A stretch of 64,000 nt of DNA from Linepithema humile (GCF_040581485.1 NC_090130.1:16743656-16807655), one strand, 5' to 3'. Counted from the stretch's first letter, positions 23,407 through 35,371 are shown. Numbers and translations: made by a program. Notes: generated from the sequence alone by a model not told the origin.

Positions 23407-23708
23407 ATAGTATTAAATATTTAGAAACTATTTTCATAACTATATTAATTAAAGTAATGTGGTATTATTTATATATGCACACTTAATATTAATATTTGAG
23501 TATATAACAGATTAGAATTAATTTAAAATAAATTCTATAATGTATAGATTGTGTGGCATACCGCCACGCCGCTGTACCGAAGCGGCATAGTATGCCGCGG
23601 CGCCACTACGCGCCGCAGGCCCTCAATCAAGCGCTAAGCCTACAGCTACACCGCCAGGTAGCGCAGGCAGTGTAAGGCTTTCTCGCGATCGAGAATCGAT
23701 CAGCTCAC

Positions 23709-23745
23709 TATAAAAGAACGTCGACTCGATCTGCTACTTCACTCA
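23709..23745 (+). promoter_or_regulatory. Candidate TATA promoter
   Basis: TATAAAAG at 23709-23716 with an initiator-like TCACT near 23739. Confidence 0.4.
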
Positions 23746-23843
23746 CTCGCTTCAAGGCGAGCTCTTCACTAGAGCCCTTGAACTGAGTAATAGCTCTGTT
23801 TTGGTAAAGCGTAACCAGCGACTAGTTTCGCACCTTTCTCACA

Positions 23844-24270
23844 GTGCCTAGGAAGGCACGGAAGAAAGAAACTAAGTTCCAGCATCGGCCACGCATTTCA
23901 CCTCAGCGGCCAGCTGCAACTTCAGCATCGCCGTCGTCTCCACAGACTCTACAGTGGAAATTAATTCCTTTAGAGTTCTGTGTCCGGTTGACTCGGCCGC
24001 CACGGGACACGTTAGTATCTGGGGAGATTCGTATTCAGAGACCTCTCTCTCCTCGGTTTGCAGAACGCTCTGCAGCACCGAGAGCCGAGACGGTCACAGC
24101 GCCAGACACGACAAAGACTCGCTCCATCGCAATCCAAACTTCGCCGCCTAGGGCGTGCTTGAAGAGCAGCTGTAATACCGAAAACCACTTTCCGAACGGA
24201 GTTCTTCCGACGTCAGAAAAAGGGTTACAACAAGCTTCATCAATCGAACCGTTCTTCTTAGGACCGGTTC
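23844..24270 (+). CDS. Unknown basic/Ser-Pro-rich ORF, possibly gag-like start
   Basis: Opens MPRKARKKETKFQHRPRISP and is rich in Arg, Ser and Pro; GC-rich like the promoter segment before it. The reading frame continues to 24320, but its last residues are translated from the inverted-repeat MITE, so the original C-terminus is lost. No conserved domain recognised. The basic start would suit a nucleic-acid-binding protein; the retrotransposon reading is inference. Confidence 0.3.
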
Positions 24271-24271
24271 A

Positions 24272-24430
24272 ATGGCTTAGTTTACACCGATTGTTTAGTA
24301 CGCGTACTACTAAATACTAAATCTGCTTCTCCGATAGGTATAAATCGTTTAGTGTAAAATCTACACCAATCAAAGAAGCTGATTTAGTATTTGGTACGCG
24401 TACTAAACAATCGGTGTAAACTAAGCCAAT
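24272..24430. repeat. Palindromic MITE, about 160 bp
   Basis: Arms TGGCTTAGTTTACACCGATT.. at 24273 and its inverse ..AATCGGTGTAAACTAAGCCA ending 24429, each about 55 bp and nearly identical, around a short AT-rich centre. The left arm contains a one-codon slip (TACTAC versus TACC). Confidence 0.85.
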
Positions 24431-24437
24431 ACACTAA

Positions 24438-24987
24438 CAAGGGAACGTTCACAAGTGTCCCCCTCCCGATTTGATTCTCCTTGAAATATGTTGTAAAACA
24501 TACAATTTGAGAAGACACGTATTTTTTTATAGCTGCCCTATCTCAAATTTAAGGGGTGAAACACCCCTTTGAAAAAAAACGGTTTTTTTCTTTGTGTGTA
24601 ACTATCGCCAAAACCGTAGGAGATATAAAAAAATGTTTCAAATAGAAGTTGTAGGGCTTGTAATGGGCTATACAACTGTGTAGTTGGATTTTCAAAAAAT
24701 GTTATTTTTTTTAATTTACCCCCACCCCTTGTTATTATTTTTTCGAATTTCAAAATTTTTGTAATGACAAAAGTTGTAGCATTTTTTACGCTGAATTCAA
24801 CCATATATGATTTTACTATGTTCCGAAATCGCATCTTTCAAAAATGAGTCATCAAGTATCACATTATATGTGTCGCGCTGCATGACGCATCGCACTTGTG
24901 TTGTGCAATAGTCGCAAAATGAATATAAAAATGACATACAATATGTTATCACATATTTGAGGAAGAAAAATTTACTAAAATTGTTGC
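24438..24987. repeat. Left terminal inverted repeat of the pogo-like element
   Basis: Pairs with 27077-27639. It includes the facing blocks AAGGGGTGAAACACCCC and CAAATATG..GATAAC. The right copy has about 10 extra bases near 27178. Confidence 0.9.
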
Positions 24988-25230
24988 TAAAACATCCCTT
25001 CCACATTACATTCTTATAGATAATCACTGCATTTCGTGCGCAGCGCGTTGTTATATGCAAGTTAGCTATACATGTGTATATAAAATGTGAATATTATTTA
25101 ATCATAAATTAAGAAAAACAAGTATAAATATATTATTAATTTGAAAACATCACGTTTGAGAGACGTGATTTTACACGAAAGATTAGATTATGTAATCATA
25201 AGTTAATAATAAACAAGTGTGAATGGAAGC

Positions 25231-25266
25231 TATAAATGCGTACAAGAGGCCTACATTCATAGTCTG
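25231..25266 (+). promoter_or_regulatory. Transposase promoter (TATA + initiator)
   Basis: TATAAAT at 25231 with an ATTCATAGT initiator-like site about 26 bases downstream, leaving a leader of about 85 bases before ATG 25349. Confidence 0.5.
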
Positions 25267-25348
25267 TGAAACGAACTTGGTGAAATCGTATCTGCAACTG
25301 TTTTTCTTTTCTTAAATTTAATTTTCGGGAAAAGAATTATCAATTAAA

Positions 25349-27060
25349 ATGATTATCAATCCACTCAACGTTGCTAGACTTTTACTAACATCAATAACTA
25401 CTATGTATCTTATGGAAACGCCAGTAAATAAAGCCGAAATAGAATTAAAAGAAAATATTCAGAAGTTAATATTGGAGAATATTCATCAATTTAACGGATT
25501 AGAAGTGACAGAAGAAACATCGCTTGATTATGAAGAACCTGATAAATTGCATACTTTTGAAATTATTGAAGAAAATGAGGAAGCATGGAATGAAAATAAT
25601 TCAAATTCTCACAATTGGCAATGCCATGATGACGACAATTTTGATGTTTCTTACAAAAGGCGAGCTGTTGAATATTGGCGGCAGTCGGACAAAGAAAATC
25701 GTCCTTTCAAGTCAGTACAACACACATTTAGAAGAATTTCATCTGTACGTCAATTGAGGCGATGGGAAGAACAGTTAGAGCACGGTGGAAATCGTCTTGA
25801 AAAATTATCTCATATTTCCAAAGCTACTCATGATAAATTTAATGTAGCTGTGCAGACAGGACTAATAATTCATGATGTTGATATAAAAAGATGGGCCTTG
25901 GAAGCTCAAAGAGAAATAGGAGATTTAGATCCTGTATTTCAAGCATCTCCTAGTTGGCTATTACGATTTAAAAAGTCTCATCGAATTGTGTCCAGAAAAA
26001 TAACAAAATTCATTACAAGAAAAACGTTAGAAGATTCTCATAATATACAAAGAGAAGCCGAAAATTTTGTAACCGTAGTAAAACCTCTCATTGAACGATT
26101 TGGATTGGAAAATGTATATAATACAGATCAAAGTGGATTTCAATTAGAAATCCACTCTGGAAGATCACTATCTGATCAAGGAATGAAGACAATAGACCGT
26201 GTGGTGCAGTCAGTATCATCAACTACACATTCGTACACTATTCAACCAACAATTTCTTGTGATGGAAAATTACTGTCACCTTTGTTTATCGTATTACAAG
26301 AACATAGTGGTACTTTTGGGCCTAGAGTACAAGAAAATTTATTCAGAGCATCAAATGTTATTGTAACTGCTTCGAAATCCGGTAAAATGACATCAGGTAT
26401 GAGATAAATTTTAGCTTTTTATATCTTATAATATATTTTAATCTTATATAAAAATATTATTATAATTATAATTATTATTCACACTTTTCTTTCTATTTTA
26501 TAGATCATTTTAAAAAATGGTTGGAAGAAGCTTATTTTCCAAATGTAGGCCGCGATAGTGTTCTTCTTCTGGATTCATGGAGCGGGCAATGTCCAGCAAT
26601 TGTTACTGATTTAACACCAATGGAAAAACAAGTTACTACTATGGTAATACCGAAAGGAACTACAGGAAAAATACAGCCGTTGGATGTTTACGGGTTTAGA
26701 ATCTGGAAAAACTTTGCAAGAAGATTTTCGGATACTGTTCTATTATTAAATTATGATATAAATTTACATCAGCGAAATAATATTATAAAATTGCAATCTT
26801 TAATACACAATCAGTTATCATCTCCTCGATATCAAAATTTATTTAAATATTCATGGTTTAAAAGTGGATATACGAATGAAAGACCAGAAACATTTAAAAA
26901 TCCAGTAGAATTTAGTTTTGAACAAACATCAAGCACATGTGACATTGAAGATTGCAATGATATAGCTGTAATACAATGTTCTTGGTGCGGAAAATCATTA
27001 TGTTTAAAACATTTTTTTATAGAGTATCATTATTGTAACATCTATAACGGGTGTGACTAA
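25349..27060 (+). CDS. Pogo/Tigger-like DDD transposase, two exons
   Basis: Exon 1 is 25349-26396 and exon 2 is 26504-27060; the 107-bp intron is GTATGA..TTTATAG and the splice restores S-DHFKKW in frame. The product is 534 residues. In order: an acidic N-terminus; a helix-turn-helix-like region at about 101-145 (SYKRRAVEYWRQSDK); a CENP-B-type second DNA-binding region at about 178-225 (SWLLRFKKSHRIVSRK); then a DDE_1 nuclease with Asp260 (NTDQSGF), Asp373 (LLLDSWSGQ) and Asp410 (IQPLDV). A C-terminal Cys/His cluster follows at about 487-520 (CxxxxC..CSWCGKSLCLKHF), probably zinc-binding. No stop interrupts it. It acts in the nucleus on its own element ends; activity is plausible but unproven. 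Nearest relative in the window: the relic at 595-1005. Confidence 0.88.
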
Positions 27061-27076
27061 ATTTAATATATATAGC

Positions 27077-27639
27077 TTTAATAACAATTTTAGTAAACTT
27101 TTCTTCCTCAAATATGTGATAACATATTGTATTTCATTTTTATATTTATTTTGCGACTATTGCACAACACAAGTGCGATATAAACGATGCGTCATGCAGC
27201 GCGACACATATAATGTGATACTTGATGACTCATTTTTGAAAGATGCAATTTCGGAACATAGTAAAATTATATATGGTTGAATTCAGCGTAAAAAATGCTA
27301 CAACTTTTGTCATTACAAAAATTTTGAAATTCGAAAAAATAATAACAAGGGGTGGGGGTAAATTAAAAAAAATAACATTTTTTGAAAATCCAACTACACA
27401 GTTATATAGCCCATTACAAGCCCTACAACTTCTATTTGAAACATTTTTTTATATCTCCTACGGTTTTTGGCGATAGTTACACACAAAGAAAAAAACCGTT
27501 TTTTTTCAAAGGGGTGTTTCACCCCTTAAATTTGAGATAAGGCAGCTATAAAAAAATACGTGTCTCCTCAAATTGTATGTTTTACAACATATTTCAAGGA
27601 GAATCAAATCGGGGGGGGACACTTGTGAACGTTCCCTTG
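27077..27639. repeat. Right terminal inverted repeat of the pogo-like element
   Basis: Inverse of 24438-24987, with few substitutions and a small insertion. The short ORFs in both copies are mirror images of one another and not genes. Confidence 0.9.
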
Positions 27640-27641
27640 TA

Positions 27642-28590
27642 AGACGAGGCCGATAATATCTTACCGCGCCCATCAATTTTTATTCTAAAACTTACGGCCT
27701 TACACATTGCGTGAGCGCATCTTTGGCGCATTAAACACTCAAACACAAACTGTACATACTATCTCTCTGACAAAGAAAATAAATTATATTTTCCACAAAA
27801 TTGACTCTATCTCTTCTCATCAGTTCGAACACACTCAAAAGCGCGTAGCAATACGCCATAGATTGTATCACAATGTTAAAAGAAAAAAAACAATATTTCT
27901 AAAAAATTTTAACAATGTATTAAAATAGAAGAGAGGTATTAAAGATAACAAAGAGAGGGATTTTTATGAAAAGAGTAGTGATAATGTTTGAAAATTTAAA
28001 AACAATGCTATTTAAAAAATAAATAAATACTTATTTCTTTAGTAAAAGTTCCCATAGCTTATTAATAATTCTTTGTTAGATGAAGAACGCATACTAGTTA
28101 ACTGAATCATTTATGTCAGTGAAAAGCTTTTCAGTTATTAAGAATCATCTGTTAAATTGTGTCTAAAACTAATAAAGTCATTGTACAGAAAGACGTGTAA
28201 ATTCAATATACAAAATAAAAAATATTAATAAAAAAACATTTAACTCTATTTATAGTTAATGTTTCAAATTTTCTAACATATCCATGATTATACTTTTATA
28301 AAAGAGAATATCAGATATTATATATAACTCCAAGTATATCAAAAGAATGGTGTATTAAAATTAAACAATGTATAAATGATGGTTAAAGTCTTTTCCAATA
28401 TCATTAATTCATCTATATATATCACTAATACTTTTTACTTTTATACATGGCCGAAAAATATAAAATTAATTTTCTTGTTGTATTATTCGCAGATAGATAT
28501 TTATCACATTGACATTATCTTTAAGCAATTTTTGTATTGAAAGGTAAATTGAATTGATTGTCTTATATCCAGCTGATTGAAGTTTGGAAC
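27642..28590. other. No gene seen
   Basis: AT-rich; an ORF at 27707-27928 has no recognisable motif. Confidence 0.4.
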
Positions 28591-28594
28591 ATTT

Positions 28595-28765
28595 CTGGAG
28601 CGATTTTTTAAAAATAATTTGCCCCATTTTTCCTTTTGTACAGAGGAAGTTTTGAGATCCACAAACAAAATACAAAAGAGACCGACCCAATACACTCTTC
28701 GGAAGACACCTTTACACTTGAAAAATAATTTAAAAACCTCCCCCAAAATTACTTAAAATATTGTT
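28595..28765 (+). repeat. Dispersed repeat, copy 1 (partner at 35690-35865, inverted)
   Basis: Blocks ACAGAGGAAGTTTTGAGA, AAATACAAA.GAGACCGA, GGAAGACACC and CCCCCAAAATTA are shared in order with the inverted copy near 35.7 kb. Possibly the remains of a coding element (both read TEEVLR), but no domain recognised. Confidence 0.6.
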
Positions 28766-30275
28766 GCTACCCTAAAAATCATTTGTTCCATTTCTTCTGT
28801 TGTACAAGAAAACTTTTAATCTAATAATCACTCATGTCTAATATTTTTCTATTGTTTTTATTGGTCAGGAGGACCCAGATCCGCCTTTGAATGCTGTCTG
28901 AAATAGTAATTAATCTAAATAAAAATAATTTTGACACAAGCTCAGAGCTCTGACGTGAGAAAGTTGGAAATATTTTTATGTATTTATTAAAACAATTATT
29001 GCTCTATTATTTAGAATTAATTTAGAATTATTTAAAATTATTGCTCTGTTATTAATAACCGACAATAAAAGACCTCATAATAGGAATTTAAAATTCACAG
29101 TTAGAAAAGGCCATGACTGCTCATATCAAAATTTTCTGTTTACGTTTATGATTGTTTTTATGTATATATGTATATATTATTATATGTATATATTTTATGT
29201 ACCTATATTCTATGTTAAAAATCCATGCCGCAAGCTATAGATATTACATTTAGTATAGTAACATACAGTATATATAAATGTGACGTAACAAAACAAAAGA
29301 AGATATTTTCTTATTCATGTGGATTCCACAAAGTGAGATATTTCTGTATTTTCGCTTGTGTTTGGCTCGTGTTTGTTACGTTGTGTAGCATTAATACTTG
29401 TTTTTCTGCGATAATTTGCTTTTATCGCCATGTAATACTAAAAAAGTATTACATCCCGAGAAAAAATGGTATAATTGGTCAGATATAAATATTATATATA
29501 TAATTAGTGTTAGTATTAGTTTAATTCTATTTGCAATTCGCGCCTTTTTGTTTGTGGTGGCGCTAGGTCCACTTCCCTTCTTCTCTTGTTACGCCGTGCT
29601 CGAGAAAACACGTTTCTTTTTCTTTTACGCAAGTTTACACAGCGACTGTTCTTATAATAATAAAATATCTTAGGCTAGCATAAGACACGCATTCTTTTAT
29701 TTAATTGCCCTAACAATTAGTTATGAAAAGATCTAATAACATATGTAATTTTATATGATCATATAAAATATTATATATCAGATCTTTTCATAATTAATTA
29801 TATATATTTACATCTGACCATATTATATCATTTTTTCTCGGAATATTATAACTTTATATTAGTTATAGTTAGTTTGTGATTATTGCCATCTAACCAATAA
29901 ACTGTATGGTTTAGAAAATATCGAGTCAATTTAAATAAAGAAAATGGCTGCATCATTATGTGATTTGGTGAATTCCATAGAAGATGTAAATTTTGATTCT
30001 CGTGAAGGATCATTTTGCGAATTAATAAGTGCCTACTTTCGAATATTACATTTGTATTATAATGCAATATTTATTTTAATGGATTATATAATACAATATT
30101 TACGAATACAGATGTGAATTACATGTTATATTGTATTATTTAATATTCTTAAAGTTATAAATTTTTTTATAATTTGAATGTGTTTTTGTTGAAAATGCCA
30201 TTAATTAAAACATATGTTATTGACTTATAAATAATATCAATAAATAAATATTAATTAATAAATTAATAATTGAGT
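28766..30275. other. No gene seen; small inverted repeat at 29716-29800
   Basis: AATTAGTTATGAAAAGATCT at 29716 faces AGATCTTTTCATAATTAATT ending 29800. TA-rich tracts lie around 29160-29210. No supported ORF. Confidence 0.4.
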
Positions 30276-31247
30276 TATAAATGGTAAACCTTCGGAAAAC
30301 CCTCCTTAATGAAATAATAAGTAAGAATACCCAATTCCTACGTATTTTTGCCTCCTGAACACGAATATGATAATAAAATTTGGTGGTCGGCCATATTTTG
30401 GCCGCCATCTTGAAAAAACATGCAAAAAAAATGTTTTATTACCATTATCTCCGAAATTATTCACGTTATAAAAAATTTTTTCAAACAAAAAATGTAGGAA
30501 ATTAGGTTTTCTACAAAAACGATTATAACCTTCATTCAGGTAACTTCAACCGTTTTCATGTTAAAACGCTTTAAAGCAGCATTTAAGATTGAATATTTCA
30601 TATCCGTCATCTTATATAAGAACATGTTTTTTGCAGATCATTGTCGAAGTCTATTTTCAAACCTTCACGCGTAGGCGGGGGAGGAGCTCTGCACCCCCCC
30701 CCCCTCTCCGTCACACTACCAAAAAACTAAACACATAGGTTTAGATTGAATCTCGCTTTGTATGAAAAGTGTATGCGTGGAGGCAGCGTGTTCCGTCCCC
30801 CTGCGAGGGGCTCCATTGTAAAAAAAATAACCTAACCCTACCCTACCTACCATTGGGTGAATCTAAGATTAGATTAATGCGAAGTGAGGTTCCACATGGG
30901 TTTACAATTTTTCACGCAAACCTTATCTGGGTGAAATCGTGATTTAAACTTTAGGCGGCCTGTTTATCAGTTTTTTAAATATGGTGACTAAAGTATTGAA
31001 TTTACGTTTATTACGTATAGAACCTTTTTTGTATACAATATCACGAGCTTCATATTTTGTCTGACAACTTTTTTTGTACAGTCAATATTTTAGGAAATAT
31101 TGATAAAAAACAAGATTTTTTGCGTTTTCTTCGACTTGTGAGTCTGACCGCCAAATTTTATTATCATATTTGTATTCAGGAGACAAAAGTACATAGGAAT
31201 TGGGTATTCTTACCCATTATTTCATTAAGGAAGGTTTACCTTATAAA
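30276..31247. mobile_element. Foldback / long-TIR element, about 970 bp
   Basis: Inverted arms at 30276-30490 and about 31040-31247 share TAAGAATACCCAATTCCTA and AATATGATAATAAAATTTGG with their inverses; similarity falls towards the centre. The middle is GC-rich in places (C run at 30694-30704) and holds CCTAACCCTACCCTACCTACC near 30833, resembling degenerate insect telomeric repeats. No transposase. Confidence 0.75.
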
Positions 31248-31689
31248 TAATTAAATAGAAAAAATTTCTTTTGAACTGAAGAGAGTTTATAGAATAAAGA
31301 AATAAGAATTTTATCTTTTAATTTAATACTGAACTTTTATTTTAACAAAATTTTAATTGGACATTTAAAGTTATAAATATTTTTTACTATAATTTTAAAA
31401 ATATTTTCTAATAATTTTACTTTTGTGTATTGCTGTTATTTATATTATTTATGTTTAGATATTTCTAGATATTATTTCTAGATATTATTTATGTCTAGAT
31501 ATTTCTAAAACTATCGCAGAAAAAAAAATCTTGTCACAAGAAATACTTGAATTATAAAAGGATTTGAAATAATAATCAGGAAAACGTACGAAATATTGTA
31601 CAAAATATATTATCATAGAATTTCGATCCAGCGGTACAACAAATATTAAGAAGATGAAATCTGTATTACATGAGGATAATAATTCAAAA

Positions 31690-32880
31690 CATTCCCACGT
31701 ATGTCTTAACGACGTTCTGTAGACGTCTTTTTTATTACGTCTTTAAGAGATTACCTAAAGACGATATACAGATGTTTGACGGATCTTTTGTAAGACGTCA
31801 CTAAAAGGTATAAAGTCGTCTGCTATGGCAATTCTTGGAGAGATGCATAATCTATAATTTTATTCAGTTATGCCTAATCTAGACCAGAGAATGATTCTAC
31901 TTGTGGAGTGGATAGTTTTACTGAAATAATTTTTTTTAAATTGATTAAAAAATGAGCCACAAGTAAAATCATTCTCCGATCTAGACAGGGCATTAACTGT
32001 AGATTGCTTGAATAAAATATTGTAAAACAAAGGGCTTTAAGGAATCCAAGTTAATGAGGGGATGGACTGTCAGGTAATAATAATAAGGTAGCATAAGGTA
32101 ATTTGAAATTATAGTTTATATTCTATAATAATAATTTTTTAACCTATATATGTCTCTTATGCTCTGTTTGACGTTGCTAAATTAGATTAACCATTTCACT
32201 TAACCAGGTCAAAAATAACATTCTTAATCCAAGGTAATTATTGTTTTTTTAATTAATTACTATTTTAATATATAAAATATATAAAATTATAAATAAAGGT
32301 AAATTAAAATTATAATTTATACTCTATAATGGTAATAATTTTGTAACCTATAATTTTATTGCAGTATGCTTGAACCCAGTAAGCAAAATATTAGCAATAT
32401 GCCAGCTGTGTGGCAGCAGAAACGCAACGAACGAGCAGAAACAAAATCGAGCATGATTTGTCATCACGATGTGAAAAAATTTGTACTACGAAAATGTTAA
32501 AAACCCAATAAGTATTTATTAATATAACGATTTTATACTCAAGTAGCAAATGATCATCATCTGATGTTTTTTATCATTATATTTAGTTATTATATAATAT
32601 AAAAACCAATTATGATGATAAAAAAACAGCAGATGATGATTATTTGCTACTTGAGTATAAAATCGTTATATTAATAAAACGTTTGTCTTAAGGGCATCTT
32701 AAAATAAGTCTCACAAACGTCTTATAAGACAAACCAAGAGACATCTCAAAGACGTTTCTAAACGTCGAAAATTGTTGCATAAGACGTCTCATAGACGTTT
32801 TAAATACGTCTCTTTGACAGTTTCGTAAGACGTCTGAGTGATTTTAAGATGTCTTTCAGACGAATATAAGACGATATAAT
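31690..32880. repeat. AGACGTC-rich repeat, split by other insertions
   Basis: Many copies of AGACGT(C/T)T and AACGTCT occur at 31690-31820 and 32680-32880 on both strands, with spacing of roughly 15-25 bases. Between the two parts lie a small inverted repeat (31877-31990, GAATGATTCTACTTGTGG facing CCACAAGTAAAATCATTC), a direct repeat (about 32093-32147 and 32297-32355) and the palindrome at 32516. It looks like one repeat family opened by insertions. Confidence 0.55.
32516..32678. repeat. Palindromic MITE, 163 bp
   Basis: TTATTAATATAACGATTTTA.. faces ..TAAAATCGTTATATTAATAA; the arms are about 60 bp and nearly identical, including ACTCAAGTAGCAAATGATCA. Confidence 0.85.
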
Positions 32881-32885
32881 GTTGT

Positions 32886-35371
32886 GTGAGTTCTAATGAA
32901 ACATTACACGAAATAAATTGCAAACCGTTGTGCAATAGTTGTATTACGCCACAGCGACCTACATTAAGATCGACGCGTAAATTACTTTTTAATAAAAATA
33001 ATTTTGAAAAATTGTCTGATATTACAGTGCAATGCAAAAATAAAATTAATTGTGCACGTAATAGTGATAATACATTTAGAAATAAAAGTAACAGTACAAA
33101 TAGTTCCATACATTTTAATCAAGAAAACTCCAAATTGCAAATGTAAAAGAAATTTTGCATTTTGCAAGGATGATTTCATATTCAACGAAATATCATTTTT
33201 AATGAATATGAAATTTTTAACAAAAGTAAACTACGAGAAAAAATAGGACAATATACATTCACTAAATTTTTCGTGTTTATTAAAGTTTTATGGCGGAATA
33301 CAACGTAATATTAATTGTTTAACTACATACGCAGCAAAGACAGCAATCATGTACAACAATTTAAATTTGATATTGCAAATTTAAAGAATGCTATTGTTGA
33401 TATATTTGTTTTCAATACAAAATGTACAGAAATATTGTATAAAAGTCAACCTATTTTTTTTTAACTTTAAGAGGTGAAACGCGAGACCAGGTAAAGTTGA
33501 AAATGAATTTTATGTCTCCTTGAATGTTGCAATTAAATGCATTAGAAAATGTGGATTGCTCAAGAAAGATATTTTAAAGAATTGTGTATGCTTAGTACGT
33601 ATCAAAAAACAAAATTTGAAGAAAATAAGAAAAATGACTTACATCTTTCTTCATATGATTTATTAGATTTCAAAAATATATTATAGATCAACAATCTAAT
33701 GACCCACATATACGAAATGCAGGTTTGCCATTCCATGTATATATGTATACAGAGGGACAAATTAATATATTGGATAAGAATGACATTATAATTCATTTCA
33801 ATGTTACTGGCTTTATTATTCGCAAACCAAAAGATATAAAGTGCAAACGTATTCCATATTATGCAATGGTAGTAAATAGAAATGCTATAATAATACTATA
33901 CTTCCAACAGCTGAAATGATTACCGCAGTACACGTTACTAATGCAATTAGTACATTATTAAAAACATTCCATTTTTTGCGAACTAAACGTTTTACTTGGT
34001 CATTATTCTTAGTTATCATTGTCGATTCGAGTTGGGCGTTAATAATTTCATACTTTGAAATATAAATTTAAGAATAAAATACACGATATAACTCAGATTT
34101 CGAAAGTAACGCAGACTTTTTAATAGAAGATTAATAGAAGAAACGTGGCAAAAGAAGCAAAAACCTTTGTACATAGCCATTGTGAAGATCGCTCATTAGG
34201 GCGCATAACTAAAAAGTATAAGTGTCATACAAGTACGCCTATATCAAATAAAAGTACAAATACAACAGATTTATCAGAATTGAACTTAAGCGAAAGTTCA
34301 ACTCATGCAAATGCTCTTGAAAATAAATTATTTTTGGATGTCAAATATTATATAAAATCACTAGATCTTACATTTACAATTGAACGATGGATCAATAACA
34401 AATGCGCCAACAGGATTTGATATACAGGTGATTCAAAATAACCTGATGTCCTTGCAATGCCATATTCTTGAGCGAATTCTGAGACGATTTTTCCTTTTAC
34501 AAAAGTTTGTCCGAAGCTTAGTTTTCGAGTTATAATTGAAAATAGATAGCAACTTACGAGTTCGGTACAACGGACAGGCAGGGACGCGCAACGTATAATG
34601 AGACTGTCAAGTGTTTACTATCATCTCATGACGCATTGCACCGTCCCTGTTTGTCCGTTGTATCGGACTAGTAAGTAGTAAACTATTTTCAATTATAAGT
34701 CGAAAACTAAACTTCGGACAAAATTTTGTAAAAGAAAAAATCGTCTCAGAATTCGCTCAAGAATATGGCATTGCAAGGACATCAGGTTATTTTGAATCAC
34801 CCTGTATATAATTTTATTGCAGAAAAATTTTATACTTTAAAAAACAAAAACTGGATTAATAATAAGATTATTGATTGTTTTACAATTACTTTACTAAACA
34901 ACATCTCTGCTAATTTTATATGTTTCTACAAATTATTTATACTATATGATAGGTGATTTCTATAAAACGTCTAAGAATGCACATTGGCGCATGTAAATAT
35001 AATATAACAAATTTTATTAACGGTATAATATTAACTCCTCATTTGTTTACATCGCATTGATGTCTTTTAATTATTTAAACAAAAATATTATTCTGCACTT
35101 AGATCCAAAATTTACAGAAAGTTCTGATAGGAAACGAGCAATTGCAGCATTTAAAAATTGTATGAAAAAAATCTCTTTGGTACATATGTCTGATAAAAAT
35201 ATATGTGATAAACTATGGCGCGAAATAACATGCAATAATAGGCCTCTTCAGAAGGATGCATTTAATTGTGGAATATATGTAATATATTATCTAGACTGTA
35301 TAATACGCGATATATCATTTGATGAAAATTTTAACCATGCACAATATCGAAACCTTACTAATATCATCTAG
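32886..35371 (+). pseudogene. Decayed transposon protein with C-terminal Ulp1-like (C48) protease domain
   Basis: Several ORF pieces lie on the plus strand. Around 33725-33895 it reads INILDKNDIIIHFNVTG and CKRIPYYAMVVNRN. Around 33915-34060 come PTAEMITAVH and a VDSSWALI block. The last piece (35057-35371) has LHLDPKF, W-RE and LQKDAFNCGIYVIYY, the Gln and Cys region of the Ulp1/SENP cysteine protease fold; NKNWINNKIIDCF at about 34840 fits that domain's start. Insect genomes contain repeated genes combining an HFDATG-type block, a (T/V)DFSWA block and a Ulp1 domain, thought to be transposon proteins; here the first Asp is replaced by Asn. Multiple stops and frameshifts, and a MITE at 34423-34806, make it a pseudogene. 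Confidence 0.65.
34423..34806. repeat. MITE with TACAGG..CCTGTA ends inserted at TA
   Basis: The ends TACAGGTGATTCAAAATAAC and GTTATTTTGAATCACCCTGTA, with inverted arms of about 150 bp, are flanked by TA on both sides. The size (384 bp), TA target and ends suggest a Tc1/mariner-type MITE. It interrupts the Ulp1-domain pseudogene. Confidence 0.88.

Larger units (their letters stand above)
23551..24270 (+). mobile_element. GC-rich promoter/leader segment, likely LTR-element 5' end
   Basis: GC-rich DNA in sharp contrast to its surroundings, starting TGTGTGGCATACCGCC. It has TATAAAAG at 23709 followed by an initiator-like TTCACTCACT about 30 bases downstream, and then a long leader. This layout fits the 5' LTR and leader of a retrotransposon, but no partner LTR or pol is present. 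The sequence is cut by the MITE at 24272. Confidence 0.35.
24438..27639 (+). mobile_element. Pogo/Tigger-type transposon, apparently intact
   Basis: Very long inverted ends (about 24438-24987 and 27077-27639) begin CAAGGGAACGTTCACAAGTG. The right end is followed by TA; at the left the two bases before CAAGGG are AA, preceded by T, so one side of a TA duplication is probably mutated. Between the ends is a promoter and one open transposase gene with an intron. The total of about 3.2 kb is longer than typical Tigger elements because of the about 550-bp ends, which differ only slightly from each other. Confidence 0.9.

Noticed and set aside
24538..25060. Minus-strand ORFs of 98 and 87 codons with mirror copies at 27053-27476
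   Set aside because: Identical translations arise because both are the terminal inverted repeats of the pogo-like element.
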